A DNA stretch of 7,929 bases from Sulfuricella sp. (GCA_030696235.1 JAUYSN010000044.1:1-7929); one strand, 5' to 3'; positions 1-6,861 are shown, counted from the stretch's first letter. Numbers and translations: made by a program. The notes: generated by a model not told the origin, from the sequence alone.

Positions 1-180
1 CCAGTAAGGGTCATGTCGGCATTCAGCGCAGGCCAGCATAAACCCGCAGAAAACCGCTACGATAGCCAGTTTCCGGCGCCGCTGTCCACCCATTTCAAGG
101 CTCATCGCAAAGACGACATGCTGGAGATGACTTTGCCGAAGCTGGAGAAATCAGTACGGCATACGGTGAAGATCGAATAG
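1..180 (+). CDS. C-terminal part of a probable Hsp20-family small heat shock protein (5' end outside window, possibly degenerate)
   Basis: The frame is open from the window edge to a TAG at 178-180 (59 codons). Its end resembles the last strands of an alpha-crystallin domain: FPAPLS, then FKAHRKDDMLEMTLPKLEKS, matching the usual pattern of an LPAPV-like strand, K(A)..KDG.LE.TLPK, and finally a V-K-I triplet like the C-terminal I-x-I/V anchor. Small heat shock proteins hold unfolding clients for DnaK/DnaJ, which fits the neighbours. The part before FPAPLS (an ATG at 13, then AFSAGQHKPAENRYDSQ) is not typical of the domain and looks shortened, and the glycine of the usual DG turn is D here, so the gene may be decaying. 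The ATG at 13 has only a very closely spaced AAGGG before it, so the true start is probably upstream of the window. It ends 2 bp from the convergent lon-like gene. The family call is moderate, from motif resemblance only. Confidence 0.5.
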   Translation, partial: PVRVMSAFSAGQHKPAENRYDSQFPAPLSTHFKAHRKDDMLEMTLPKLEKSVRHTVKIE

Positions 181-182
181 GG

Positions 183-2606
183 CTAATCCCCTTCCTTCTT
201 CTTTTTCACCGCTACTTTAGCCTGCCGGGCGAACGACTTTCTGATTTCTGACAATTCCGCCAGCCTCGCCGCGACCCGGCGATTGACGCTGCCCTCCGGA
301 TAATTTCCGGAGGCATCTGCTTCCCCAGCCGGCACGCCGGTCATAAGGGCTATCGACTGATCGACATTTTCCACTGCATAGATCCGGAACCGGCCAAGCT
401 CGGCGGCCTCCACCACATCCCGACGCAGCATCAAATGTTTCACGTTGGCGGCGGGAATCAGCACCCCCTGCTCGCCGGTCAGCCCCCGCGCCGCGCAGAT
501 ATCGAAGAAGCCCTCGATTTTTTCGTTGACCGCGCCGATCGCCTGCACTTGGCCGAACTGGTTCACCGATCCGGTCACCGCCAGGGACTGCCTGATCGGC
601 GCATCCGCCAGGTTGGATAGCAGCGCGCACAGTTCCGCCAGGGAGGCGCTATCGCCCTCTACGAAACCGTAGGACTGCTCGAATGCCAGGCTGGCGGAAA
701 GCGCCAGCGGCTGGTTTCTGGCGTAGCGCGCAGCGAGGAACGAGGACAGGATCAGCACACCCTTGGAGTGGATGGCGCCGGAGAGCTTCACCTCGCGCTC
801 GATGTTGACCAGCTCCCCGTCGCCTAAGCGGGTAGTAGCAGTGATCCGGGTCGGCTGGGCAAAGGCGAACTCGCCCAGTTCAATCACGGAAAGCCCATTT
901 ACCTGCCCCGCCATCTCGCCCTCGGTGGCGATCATCAGGGTATCGCGCAGAATCTCCTCGTACAGCCTGGCCCTCAGCCGGTCCAGCCGGTGAATGCGAG
1001 TGTCGATCGCCTGCTGAACGGCGGCGGCGTCCACCACTTCGTGACCGGCCTCGCGCGACCAGTAATCGGCCTCGAGCAGCAGGTCGGCCACGCTGCGCAT
1101 GTGGGTGGAAAGCCTTTGTGCATCGCCGGCCAGGCGCGCACTGTGCTCGATCACCCGCGCCACCGCGCCGCGGTCGAACGGCTGCAAGCCCTCCTTGCGG
1201 GTCAGCGTGGAAATCAGCCTGGCATACAGCAGATGGGTGTCGGCGCTGCGCTCGATGCGATCCTCGAAATCCGCCGCCACCTTGAACAGCTCGTCGAATT
1301 CCGGGTCATATTCTTGCAGCAGGTAATAGAACAGGCGGTCGCCGAACAGAACCACCTTGGTGTCCAGCGGGATCGGCTCTGGCTCCAGCGATACGGTGCT
1401 GACCAGGCTGTACATCTGCCCCAGCGATTCGATGCGGATCTCGCGCGATTGCAATGCCCGCTTCAGGGCCTCCCAGGCAAAAGGCTGCACCAGCACCTTG
1501 CGCACGTCCAGCAGCAAATAGCCGCCGTTCGCCCGGTGCAGCGCGCCCGGCTTGATCATGGTGAAATCGGTCACCAGCGCGCCGAACTGGGCGGTATGCT
1601 CGACCCGCCCGACCAGGTTGCTGTAGGTCGGGTTGTCCTCGCTGACGATAGGCGCGCCGGGAGTTGCGTCGTGCGTCACCAGCGCGTTCACCTGGTAGCG
1701 GTGGAAGGTCTGGTGCGTCACCACGGTCATGCCGGCAAAGCTGGCGGATTCCTCCTGCTTGCGGAAATCGTCCGCGTTCTCGACCACGTCCTGCTGCACC
1801 AGGTCGAGGTATTTCAGCACCTCGGGCAGGTCGGCGTAGGCATCCCTCAACTCGTTCACCAGGTGAACAACGGCCGACAGGGTGGTTTCGCGGTTGAGCT
1901 GCTTGACCTGCTCCCGCCGTTCCTTCCGCCACTGCGGCATCTGCCGCAGGATTTTTTCCAGCCGTTCCTGCAGCCCGGCGATCACGGCTTCCACCCGCTG
2001 CTTTTCCTCTTCCGGCAGCTTCTCGTATTCGTTGGGGGGAATCACCTCATGGTTGTGGGTAGGGGCAAAGGCGAATCCGTCAGGGGTGCGCAACAGCACG
2101 ATTTCCTGCTTCTCGGCTTCATCTCCCACTTCCTTGAATGCCTGCTCCCGCCGCTTGTTGAATGCCTCCTGGATCGCCTCGGTCTTGGCACGATATTCGT
2201 CGCTCTCGAACAGGGCGGGGATCGCAGTCCGCAAATCTTCCACCAACTGCGCCATGTGGCGGCGCAGTTCGGCGCCCTTGCCGGACGGCAGCCTGAGCGC
2301 CTGGGGCTGGTGCGGATGAGAGAAATTGTTGATGTAGCACCAGTCGGAGGGCTGACGCTCGTCCCGCGCCCGCTGCTCGAGAACCTGCCGCACCATGCTG
2401 CGCTTGCCCATGCCGGTGGGGCCGAGAACGAAAAGGTTGTAGCCCTCGCGGCGGATGCCGGCGCCGAAGCGTACCGCGTCCATGGCACGCATCTGGCCGA
2501 TGATTTCGGCCAGGTCTTCCAGCTCGGCCGTGGTCTGGAATCCGAACTGTTGGGGATCGCAGGGTTGATAAAGCTGGTTGGGTTGCAGCGGTGATAGGAT
2601 GGTCAT
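183..2606 (-). CDS. Lon-like ATP-dependent protease (AAA_32 / LonB-like family)
   Basis: This 807-residue protein fuses an AAA+ ATPase to a C-terminal Lon-type serine protease domain and should unfold and degrade damaged cytoplasmic proteins. Walker A is GPTGMGK (62-68). A long charged, helical insertion follows (about 105-285, rich in E, K, R and Q), and the probable Walker B is GGYLLLD (361-367). The protease domain covers about 560-760. Its catalytic dyad is visible as Ser653 in EGDSAS and Lys696 in NEKIEGF. The N-terminal substrate-binding LAN domain of classical LonA is absent, and no membrane segment like that of archaeal LonB is evident, so it belongs to the Lon-like group with an inserted helical region. 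The tail is lysine-rich (KKKK at 801-804). The ATG at 2606 is the only sensible start: the conserved N-terminus follows directly and a TATAAT box lies just upstream. The Shine-Dalgarno is weak (AAGAAAGA). It is the last gene of the dnaK, dnaJ, lon-like series. Confidence 0.93.
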   Translation of the reverse strand: MTILSPLQPNQLYQPCDPQQFGFQTTAELEDLAEIIGQMRAMDAVRFGAGIRREGYNLFVLGPTGMGKRSMVRQVLEQRARDERQPSDWCYINNFSHPHQPQALRLPSGKGAELRRHMAQLVEDLRTAIPALFESDEYRAKTEAIQEAFNKRREQAFKEVGDEAEKQEIVLLRTPDGFAFAPTHNHEVIPPNEYEKLPEEEKQRVEAVIAGLQERLEKILRQMPQWRKERREQVKQLNRETTLSAVVHLVNELRDAYADLPEVLKYLDLVQQDVVENADDFRKQEESASFAGMTVVTHQTFHRYQVNALVTHDATPGAPIVSEDNPTYSNLVGRVEHTAQFGALVTDFTMIKPGALHRANGGYLLLDVRKVLVQPFAWEALKRALQSREIRIESLGQMYSLVSTVSLEPEPIPLDTKVVLFGDRLFYYLLQEYDPEFDELFKVAADFEDRIERSADTHLLYARLISTLTRKEGLQPFDRGAVARVIEHSARLAGDAQRLSTHMRSVADLLLEADYWSREAGHEVVDAAAVQQAIDTRIHRLDRLRARLYEEILRDTLMIATEGEMAGQVNGLSVIELGEFAFAQPTRITATTRLGDGELVNIEREVKLSGAIHSKGVLILSSFLAARYARNQPLALSASLAFEQSYGFVEGDSASLAELCALLSNLADAPIRQSLAVTGSVNQFGQVQAIGAVNEKIEGFFDICAARGLTGEQGVLIPAANVKHLMLRRDVVEAAELGRFRIYAVENVDQSIALMTGVPAGEADASGNYPEGSVNRRVAARLAELSEIRKSFARQAKVAVKKKKEGD

Positions 2607-2644
2607 TTTTATCTTTCTTGAGAAGACGACACGCTCTCGTTTTT

Positions 2645-2650
2645 ATTATA
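2645..2650 (-). promoter_or_regulatory. Probable -10 box for the lon-like gene
   Basis: On the minus strand this is a perfect TATAAT, about 40 nt upstream of the ATG, giving a predicted leader of about 30 nt. The hexamer 17 bp further upstream (CAGATA) is a poor -35 match and there is no TG extension, so the promoter may need an activator or be weak. I see no good sigma32 signature (CTTGAA with CCCCAT spacing). It suggests the protease can be transcribed separately from dnaJ. Confidence 0.45.
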
Positions 2651-2724
2651 GGGTACCAAGTCTCAGTTATCTGGCTGCAAAGTCACATGCAACTCTATCA
2701 AGGAGGCTCCTGGTTTTGAGTTTT

Positions 2725-3852
2725 CTATAGAGGCCACCAGCCGCTGCGGTGTTGTTCGCCAGCCAGATCGCGCAGCTTCTGGTAAAGACTCCGCTCCTCG
2801 GACGATAGGCGTTCCGGAATATGCACCCGGATGCGCAGGAAAAGATCGCCGTGTTGCCGGCCGCCGAATTCGGGCAGCCCCTTGCCGCGAACACGCAGCA
2901 CCGTATCATGCTGCGTGCCAGGCGGGATGGTCACCTCGGCAGAACGATCCAGCGTCGGCACCTTCAGCTTCGTGCCCAGAACGGCATCGGCCACCGAAAT
3001 CGTCTCGCTGCGCCAGAGATCGGCGCCATCGCGCTCGAAGCGCGGATCGGGCGCACTGCGCACCACCACGAACAGGTCGCCCGGTTGCCCCCCCTGCTCC
3101 CGGCTCGGCATGCCGCGACCGGGAATACGCAGGGCCATCCCCTCCTCTACTCCGACCGGAATCGTGACGCTCAGGACTTCTTCGTGGGTTGTCTTGCCCG
3201 TGCCGCCGCAAGACGGGCAGGGCTTGTCGATCACGCTGCCCCTGCCCAGGCAGGCCGGGCAAATGCTGATCTGCTGGATGAGGACATTGCTTTTGTCGCG
3301 GGTTTCGCGGCGGCGGATGGTCTGCTGGCCGGTGCCGTTGCATGCGCTGCAAACCCGTGGCTGAGTGCCCGCTGCCGCGCCACTGCCGTGGCAGGCCGAA
3401 CAGGCTGTTTGATACGGCAGGCGAACCTTCTCCTCGCCGCCGGAAATCACTCTCTCCAGCGGCACGACCAGCTCGACCTCGATATTCGACCCGCGCACCG
3501 GGCCGGCCTGGCGGCGATGGAAAAAATGATTGAACAGCCCGCCGCCCGGACCGAAATCGAAGTTGAGCCCGCCGAACAGGTCTTCGAAATCGATGCCGCC
3601 GAACAAGTCCTCGCGGCTGAACCCGGCCACGGCTTCGAACCCGCGGGCATCATATTCGGACCGCTTTTTCGGATCGGAGAGCACGGCGTAGGCTTCGGCG
3701 ATTTCCTTGAAGCGCTCCTCGGCGCCCGGCTCCTTGTTGCGGTCGGGGTGGTACTGCAGGGCGAGCTTGCGGAAGGCATCCTTGATCGCCTTGCCGTCGG
3801 CGTTTTTCGGAACGCCAAGCACCTCGTAGTAATCGCGTTGGGCGGTTGCGAT
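2725..3852 (-). CDS. dnaJ: DnaJ-type Hsp40 co-chaperone, type I, apparent ATC start
   Basis: This protein delivers unfolded clients to DnaK and stimulates its ATPase. With the start proposed here it has 375 residues, the usual size of DnaJ. The J domain (about 6-72) carries RDYYEVLG and the invariant HPD at 35-37. A G/F-rich linker (about 77-110) contains two EDLFGG motifs. Four CxxCxGxG zinc-binding motifs are all intact: CSACHGSG (151), CSACNGTG (168), CPACLGRG (198) and CPSCGGTG (212). The spacer between the second and third is 22 residues, against 14 in E. coli DnaJ. The C-terminal substrate-binding domains follow. The only standard start codon available is a GTG at 3822, which would remove RDYYE from helix I and has no Shine-Dalgarno. 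GAAGGA lies 6 nt before the third of three ATC codons (3852-3850), giving the expected [17 protein letters not shown] N-terminus; an in-frame TAA TAA sits just upstream (3879-3874). Family certain, start inferred. Confidence 0.93.
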   Translation of the reverse strand: MATAQRDYYEVLGVPKNADGKAIKDAFRKLALQYHPDRNKEPGAEERFKEIAEAYAVLSDPKKRSEYDARGFEAVAGFSREDLFGGIDFEDLFGGLNFDFGPGGGLFNHFFHRRQAGPVRGSNIEVELVVPLERVISGGEEKVRLPYQTACSACHGSGAAAGTQPRVCSACNGTGQQTIRRRETRDKSNVLIQQISICPACLGRGSVIDKPCPSCGGTGKTTHEEVLSVTIPVGVEEGMALRIPGRGMPSREQGGQPGDLFVVVRSAPDPRFERDGADLWRSETISVADAVLGTKLKVPTLDRSAEVTIPPGTQHDTVLRVRGKGLPEFGGRQHGDLFLRIRVHIPERLSSEERSLYQKLRDLAGEQHRSGWWPL

Positions 3853-3864
3853 GATGATTCCTTC
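3853..3864 (-). promoter_or_regulatory. Ribosome binding site that argues for the ATC start of dnaJ
   Basis: Read on the minus strand, GAAGGA (3864-3859) is followed by ATC ATC and then the ATC at 3852 proposed as start, a 6-nt gap. The alternative GTG at 3822 has only AACGCGATTACTACGAG before it, with no purine-rich site at a useful distance. This is the main sequence evidence for the longer protein. Confidence 0.5.
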
Positions 3865-3922
3865 AGCTAAAACTTATTAACGGCAATTCATTTACCACAG
3901 AGACACAGAGGCACCGAGAAAG

Positions 3923-3946
3923 AAAAAACGAGCCCTCTGGGCGCGT
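3923..3946 (-). terminator. Candidate intrinsic terminator downstream of dnaK
   Basis: On the minus strand ACGCGCCC, loop AGA, GGGCTCGT forms a stem of seven base pairs plus a C/T mismatch (four GC-rich pairs next to the loop), directly followed by a run of T (TTTTTT counting the last stem base, then CTTTC). It lies about 160 nt past the dnaK stop codon and before dnaJ, inside the repeat element, so it would reduce read-through from dnaK into dnaJ. The mismatch and short loop make it moderate in strength. Confidence 0.45.
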
Positions 3947-4037
3947 TCAATGCTTGCGCACCAAGCAATTAGTTGTCAAAAAGTTTCATGTCACCGCCAA
4001 AATAAAGGATTCATTCAACTATTCTTCTTGTTTTTAA

Positions 4038-4077
4038 CTCTGTGCCTCTGTGCCTCTGTGCCTCTGTGACTCTGTGG
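4038..4077. repeat. Five tandem 8-bp units, CTCTGTGN
   Basis: Five head-to-tail copies without gaps: CTCTGTGC three times (4038, 4046, 4054), CTCTGTGA (4062) and CTCTGTGG (4070). Reverse-complement units occur at 3895-3918 (CCACAGAG, ACACAGAG, GCACCGAG). The array is the right arm of the larger element and probably varies in copy number by slippage, since the first three units are identical. Confidence 0.85.
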
Positions 4078-4106
4078 TTATCTGCTTTTCCAGGATTAAC
4101 CATGCC

Positions 4107-5987
4107 CTACCGCGCTTCCTTGTACTCGGCATCCACCACCCTGCCGCGCGGCCCGGAGCCGCTTGGCCGGGCTTCGCCGGCAGCAGCGCCTTCTTCGGTT
4201 TTTTCTCCCGGATAGGGGGTCTGCGCATACACCCCGGCACCAGGCTGCTGGGCATAGATCACCGCACCGGCTTCCTTCAGCACCTTCTGCAAGGCTTCCG
4301 CGCGCTCGGTGGCAAGCCGGGCGTCACGCTTCACCAGCGCCTCCTTCACCTCGCGCAGCGCGGCCTCGATCCGGCCCTTGAGTTCGGCGGTGAGCTTGTC
4401 GCCGAAATCCGCCAGCATCCTTTCCGCCTGGTAGCAGGCAGAGTCGGCCGCGTTCAGCTTGTCCACCTCCTCGCGCCGCTGCTTGTCCTGTTCGGCGTAT
4501 TGTTCGGCCTCCCGGATCATGCGCTGTTTCTCGGCATCGGATAGCCGGGTCGAGCCGGTGATGCGGATCGACTGGGATTTTCCGGTGGCGGTATCCCTGG
4601 CGGTGACGTTGAGGATGCCGTTCGAATCGATGTCGAACGTCACCTCGATCTTCGGCATGCCACGCGGTGCCGGAGCCAAGCCGTCGAGGTTGAATTCCCC
4701 CAGGCTGGCATTGTCCGGGGCCATCGGGCGTTCGCCCTGAAAGACGTGGATGGTGACGCTGGTCTGCATGTCGGCGGCGGTGGTGAAAATTTCGGATTTT
4801 TTCACCGGCACCGGGGTGTTGCGCGTGATCAGGGGGGTTGCGACGCCGCCCAGGGTTTCGACGCCGAGTGTCAGCGGTGTCACGTCCACCAGCACGATAT
4901 CGCCCACCTCGCCTGACAGTACGCCCGCCTGGATCGCCGCGCCGGCGGCGACGCATTCCATCGGGTCGACCCCCATTTCCGCCTTGCGGCCGAACAGGTC
5001 CTCGAAGAAAGTGCGTACCGCCGGCATGCGGGTCGGCCCGCCTACAAAGACGACCCGGTCAACATCGCGCGGGGTGATGGCGGCATCCCTTAATGCCTGC
5101 TCCACAGGGCCGCGGCAGCGCTCGATCACCGAGCGCACCACCCGCTCCAGGTCGGTGCGCGTCAAGTCCAGTTCGAGGTGGCGCGGCTCCCCGCCCGAGG
5201 AAGCGATGTAAGGCAGGCTGATGTGCGCGGTGGTGCTGGCGGTCAGTTCGATCTTGGCCATCTCCGAGGCTTCGAGCAAACGCGCAGCGGCCTTGCGGTC
5301 GCCGCGCACATCGATGCCGGATTCCGTCCTGAAGCGGTCGGCCAGGTATTCGAAAATGCGCTGGTTCATGTCGGTGCCGCCGAGCTGGGTATCGCCGGAG
5401 GTGCTCTTCACCTCGAACACGCCCTTGCCGAACTCCATGATGGTGACGTCGAGCGTACCGCCGCCGAAATCGATCACCGCGATGCGCAGCTCCTGGCCCA
5501 GCCGGTCGAGACCGTAGGCGAGCGCTGCCGCCGTAGGCTCGTTCACCAGCCGCGCCACCTCGATGCCGGCGATGCTGCAGGCGTCCTTGGTGGCATTGCG
5601 CTGGTTGTCGTCGAAATAGGCGGGAACGGTGACTACCGCCTTGGTTACCGGCTCACCCAGAAAGGCTTCGGCGTCGCGCTTGATTTTCTGCAGCAGGAAG
5701 GCGGACAGCTGCTCGGGAGAATACTCGTTATTGCGCAAACGCACCTTCTCGCGCCGCCCCATCTGGCGCTTGAAAGCGGAGGCAGTTCCTTCCGGATTCG
5801 ACGCTGCCTGACGCCGCGCCGGCTCGCCGACCAGCATCTGCCCGTCGGCGGTCATCGCCACATAGCTGGGAAACGCCTTGCCGCCCAGGCTCACCCCCTC
5901 GGCGCTGGGTATGATGACTGGCCGACCGCCGCGCAGCACGGCGGCTGCGGAGTTGGAAGTGCCGAGGTCGATCCCGATGATAGCCAT
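4107..5987 (-). CDS. dnaK: Hsp70-family chaperone DnaK
   Basis: A 626-residue ATP-driven cytoplasmic foldase that binds exposed hydrophobic segments. The ATPase domain (1-360) shows phosphate-1 loop GIDLGTSNS (5-13), phosphate-2 loop [11 protein letters not shown] (173-183), the autophosphorylation-type threonine in GDTQLGG (T200) and adenosine motif [10 protein letters not shown] (315-324). The interdomain linker [11 protein letters not shown] (365-375) and substrate domain ([12 protein letters not shown], then [19 protein letters not shown]) are canonical, and the tail has the VVDAEY signature (617-622). Two oddities: GTSNSA replaces the usual GTTNSC, and subdomain IB after KRQMGRR is about 28 residues shorter than in E. 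coli, like Gram-positive DnaK. The tail inserts a short A/G/Y/P-rich stretch (575-615). The ATG at 5987 is preceded by AGGGAGAG at 5 nt. It may be a second, specialised DnaK beside a housekeeping copy elsewhere; grpE is absent here. Confidence 0.95.
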   Translation of the reverse strand: MAIIGIDLGTSNSAAAVLRGGRPVIIPSAEGVSLGGKAFPSYVAMTADGQMLVGEPARRQAASNPEGTASAFKRQMGRREKVRLRNNEYSPEQLSAFLLQKIKRDAEAFLGEPVTKAVVTVPAYFDDNQRNATKDACSIAGIEVARLVNEPTAAALAYGLDRLGQELRIAVIDFGGGTLDVTIMEFGKGVFEVKSTSGDTQLGGTDMNQRIFEYLADRFRTESGIDVRGDRKAAARLLEASEMAKIELTASTTAHISLPYIASSGGEPRHLELDLTRTDLERVVRSVIERCRGPVEQALRDAAITPRDVDRVVFVGGPTRMPAVRTFFEDLFGRKAEMGVDPMECVAAGAAIQAGVLSGEVGDIVLVDVTPLTLGVETLGGVATPLITRNTPVPVKKSEIFTTAADMQTSVTIHVFQGERPMAPDNASLGEFNLDGLAPAPRGMPKIEVTFDIDSNGILNVTARDTATGKSQSIRITGSTRLSDAEKQRMIREAEQYAEQDKQRREEVDKLNAADSACYQAERMLADFGDKLTAELKGRIEAALREVKEALVKRDARLATERAEALQKVLKEAGAVIYAQQPGAGVYAQTPYPGEKTEEGAAAGEARPSGSGPRGRVVDAEYKEAR

Positions 5988-6039
5988 GATTCTCTCCCTG
6001 ATTTTTTCTTAAAATTCACGCACCATCTTTATAGCCTAC

Positions 6040-6045
6040 TATACT
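6040..6045 (+). promoter_or_regulatory. Possible -10 box (TATACT) for the 54-residue membrane protein gene
   Basis: TATACT matches five of six consensus bases and lies 28 bp before the ATG at 6074. The best -35 candidate (TTCACG, 6015-6020) is 19 bp away, so the promoter is weak by eye. The region between 5988 and 6073 is only 86 bp and must also hold any dnaK promoter. On the minus strand I see TTGAAA (6050-6045) and TATAAA (6033-6028), but only 11 bp apart, and no sigma32-type -10, so I do not call a dnaK promoter. Confidence 0.3.
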
Positions 6046-6073
6046 TTCAAAAATAGCAGAAGGCGGTCCGACA

Positions 6074-6238
6074 ATGATCAAAAACACACGCATCCGGCGA
6101 ACCGGCGCACTAGTCATGGTGGTGCTGGGCGCAATCCTGATGTTTCTCGCCCCGGAAGTCTGGCAGGGTGCCCTGTTGCTCGCCCTGGGCGTAATCATCG
6201 AACTGGTCGGCATCACGCTGGAGCACAACGCCAAATAA
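6074..6238 (+). CDS. Small two-helix membrane protein, unknown function
   Basis: A 54-residue protein that I do not recognise. A basic N-terminus (MIKNTRIRRTG) precedes two hydrophobic stretches, about 12-28 (ALVMVVLGAILMFLA) and 33-49 (ALLLALGVIIELVGITL), joined by a short PEVWQG turn. The positive-inside rule places both ends in the cytoplasm, a hairpin topology. AGAAGG at 6058-6063 is a usable but distant Shine-Dalgarno (about 10 nt). Evidence for coding is indirect: Met start, site upstream, clean two-helix pattern and a stop 2 bp from the convergent PEBP stop with no wasted sequence. It is transcribed divergently from dnaK across 86 bp, so joint regulation is possible but not shown. Confidence 0.65.
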   Translation: MIKNTRIRRTGALVMVVLGAILMFLAPEVWQGALLLALGVIIELVGITLEHNAK

Positions 6239-6263
6239 GGCTATCGGCTACGCTGATATTGCC
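6239..6263. terminator. Hairpin at the convergent junction, weak bidirectional terminator candidate
   Basis: TATCGGC, loop TAC, GCTGATA form a 7-bp stem (one G-T pair), extended by GGC/GCC across a 2-nt bulge. It spans the end of the 54-residue protein gene and the stop of the PEBP gene, which lie tail to tail. Neither side has a T run, so intrinsic termination is doubtful; it may slow polymerase or protect the 3' ends. Confidence 0.25.
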
Positions 6264-6822
6264 CCATCAACTCCGCATGGCCGAGAATATGCCCCTGCAT
6301 GGTCTTTTCCACCACCGCTTTGGCAGGTTTGCCCAAATCCGGCAGAACAACATCCAGCGCATACAGCTTGAAAAAATAGCGGTGGCGTCCCACGGGCGGG
6401 CAAGGCCCCCCATAACCCGTGCGCTGCCAGTCGTTCACCCCTTGCAACGTCCCCGGCGGCAGCACCTTTGCCGGAACGCCCTCAGGCAATTCGCCCGCAA
6501 TGGGCGGCAGGTTGTACAGCACCCAGTGCACCCAGGTCATTTTTGGAGCAGCCGGATCGGGCGCATCGGGATCATCCACGATCAGCACCAGGCTTTTTGT
6601 TCCGGCTGGCAATCCGGACCAGGCCAAGGGCGGAGAGAGATCCGACCCATCGCAGGTATAACGTTGCGGGATCGTGCCGCCCTGAAAAAACACCGTGGAT
6701 GTCAACATCATGTTCCTGCCCTCCTGTTTTCTATCGCCCGCCATGACGGGCAGAACCGCCGCTAACAGCGCCGCCACAGCCATGCGCCGCAGGGCGGCAT
6801 CATTGCGAATCAAGCTGCTCAT
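6241..6822 (-). CDS. YbhB/YbcL-family PEBP (Raf kinase inhibitor-like) protein with possible signal peptide
   Basis: Phosphatidylethanolamine-binding-protein fold; bacterial members bind small anionic ligands and have no settled role. From the ATG at 6822 the protein has 193 residues; numbering here starts there. Family motifs are intact: RYTCDGSDLSPPLAW (about 52-66), LVLIVDDPDAPDP (about 77-89) with the ligand-site DPDAP, WVHWVLYNLPP, and GYGGPCPPVGRHRYFF. Residues 1-28 look like a Sec signal peptide: arginines at 6, 12 and 13, a hydrophobic core MAVAALLAAVLPV, and a cleavage-like VMA before GDR. This start is supported by an extended -10 box ending about 30 nt upstream, which rules out an in-frame ATG at 6873. 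However, an ATG pair at 6711-6706 follows AGGAGGG by 7 nt and would give a 156-residue cytoplasmic protein, the size of E. coli YbhB. Family confident, start uncertain. Confidence 0.88.
   Translation of the reverse strand: MSSLIRNDAALRRMAVAALLAAVLPVMAGDRKQEGRNMMLTSTVFFQGGTIPQRYTCDGSDLSPPLAWSGLPAGTKSLVLIVDDPDAPDPAAPKMTWVHWVLYNLPPIAGELPEGVPAKVLPPGTLQGVNDWQRTGYGGPCPPVGRHRYFFKLYALDVVLPDLGKPAKAVVEKTMQGHILGHAELMGQYQRSR
6712..6725 (-). promoter_or_regulatory. Strong internal Shine-Dalgarno in the PEBP gene
   Basis: On the minus strand AGGAGGG is followed after 7 nt by ATG ATG (6711-6706). It is a far better site than the one before the ATG at 6822 (GAGAGTGACG). It decides between, or permits both of, the exported and cytoplasmic forms. 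Confidence 0.5.
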
Positions 6823-6852
6823 CGTCACTCTCGAAAATAGACCACTCGCTTC

Positions 6853-6861
6853 AATATAGCA
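6853..6861 (-). promoter_or_regulatory. Extended -10 promoter element for the PEBP gene
   Basis: On the minus strand TGCTATATT combines the TGn extension with a five-of-six -10 hexamer. No convincing -35 lies 17 bp further up, as is usual for extended -10 promoters. Transcription would start near 6846, leaving a leader of about 24 nt to the ATG at 6822. Confidence 0.45.

Larger units (their letters stand above)
3892..4080. repeat. MITE-like intergenic repeat element with CACAGAG-rich inverted ends
   Basis: The two ends are imperfect inverted copies. The left arm begins TTACCACAGAGACACAGAG at 3892, and the right arm, read in reverse complement from 4080, begins TAACCACAGAGTCACAGAG; both run on through GGCAC. 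Both arms are built of 8-bp units (CCACAGAG, ACACAGAG, GCACCGAG on the left; five units on the right). The core of about 120 bp contains two small hairpins, at 3928-3946 and 3951-3967 (TGCTTG, 5-nt loop, CAAGCA). It fills most of the gap between dnaK and dnaJ and encodes no protein that I can see. Similar CACAGAG-type intergenic repeats are, to my recollection, scattered in many bacterial genomes. No target-site duplication is obvious. Mobility is inferred, not shown. Confidence 0.6.

Noticed and set aside
990..2594. Long open frame (534 codons) on the plus strand opposite the lon-like gene
   Set aside because: It is antisense to a fully motif-bearing protease, its translation is low-complexity (rich in H, Q, L, G, R) with no domain, and long antisense frames are common in GC-rich coding DNA.
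2701..2711. AGGAGGCTCCT palindrome between dnaJ and the lon-like gene as a terminator
   Set aside because: Only four base pairs remain once a 3-nt loop is allowed, and there is no T run after it on the minus strand.
2821..3870. Plus-strand open frame opposite dnaJ
   Set aside because: It is the complement of an intact DnaJ with all zinc motifs; the translation is A/R/G-rich and resembles no family.
3974..3979. Perfect minus-strand TTGACA as a -35 box for dnaJ
   Set aside because: No -10-like hexamer follows at 16-19 bp, and the terminator-like hairpin lies between it and dnaJ.
4038..4077. CRISPR-like or iteron array
   Set aside because: The units are 8 bp, directly adjacent without spacers, and no replication or Cas gene is nearby; they are better explained as one arm of the inverted-repeat element.
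6028..6050. Sigma32 heat-shock promoter for dnaK
   Set aside because: TTGAAA is present on the minus strand but nothing like CCCCAT-T follows at 13-15 bp, and the TATAAA is only 11 bp away.
5178..6056. Plus-strand open frame opposite dnaK
   Set aside because: It mirrors conserved DnaK codons and has no ribosome binding site or recognisable domain.
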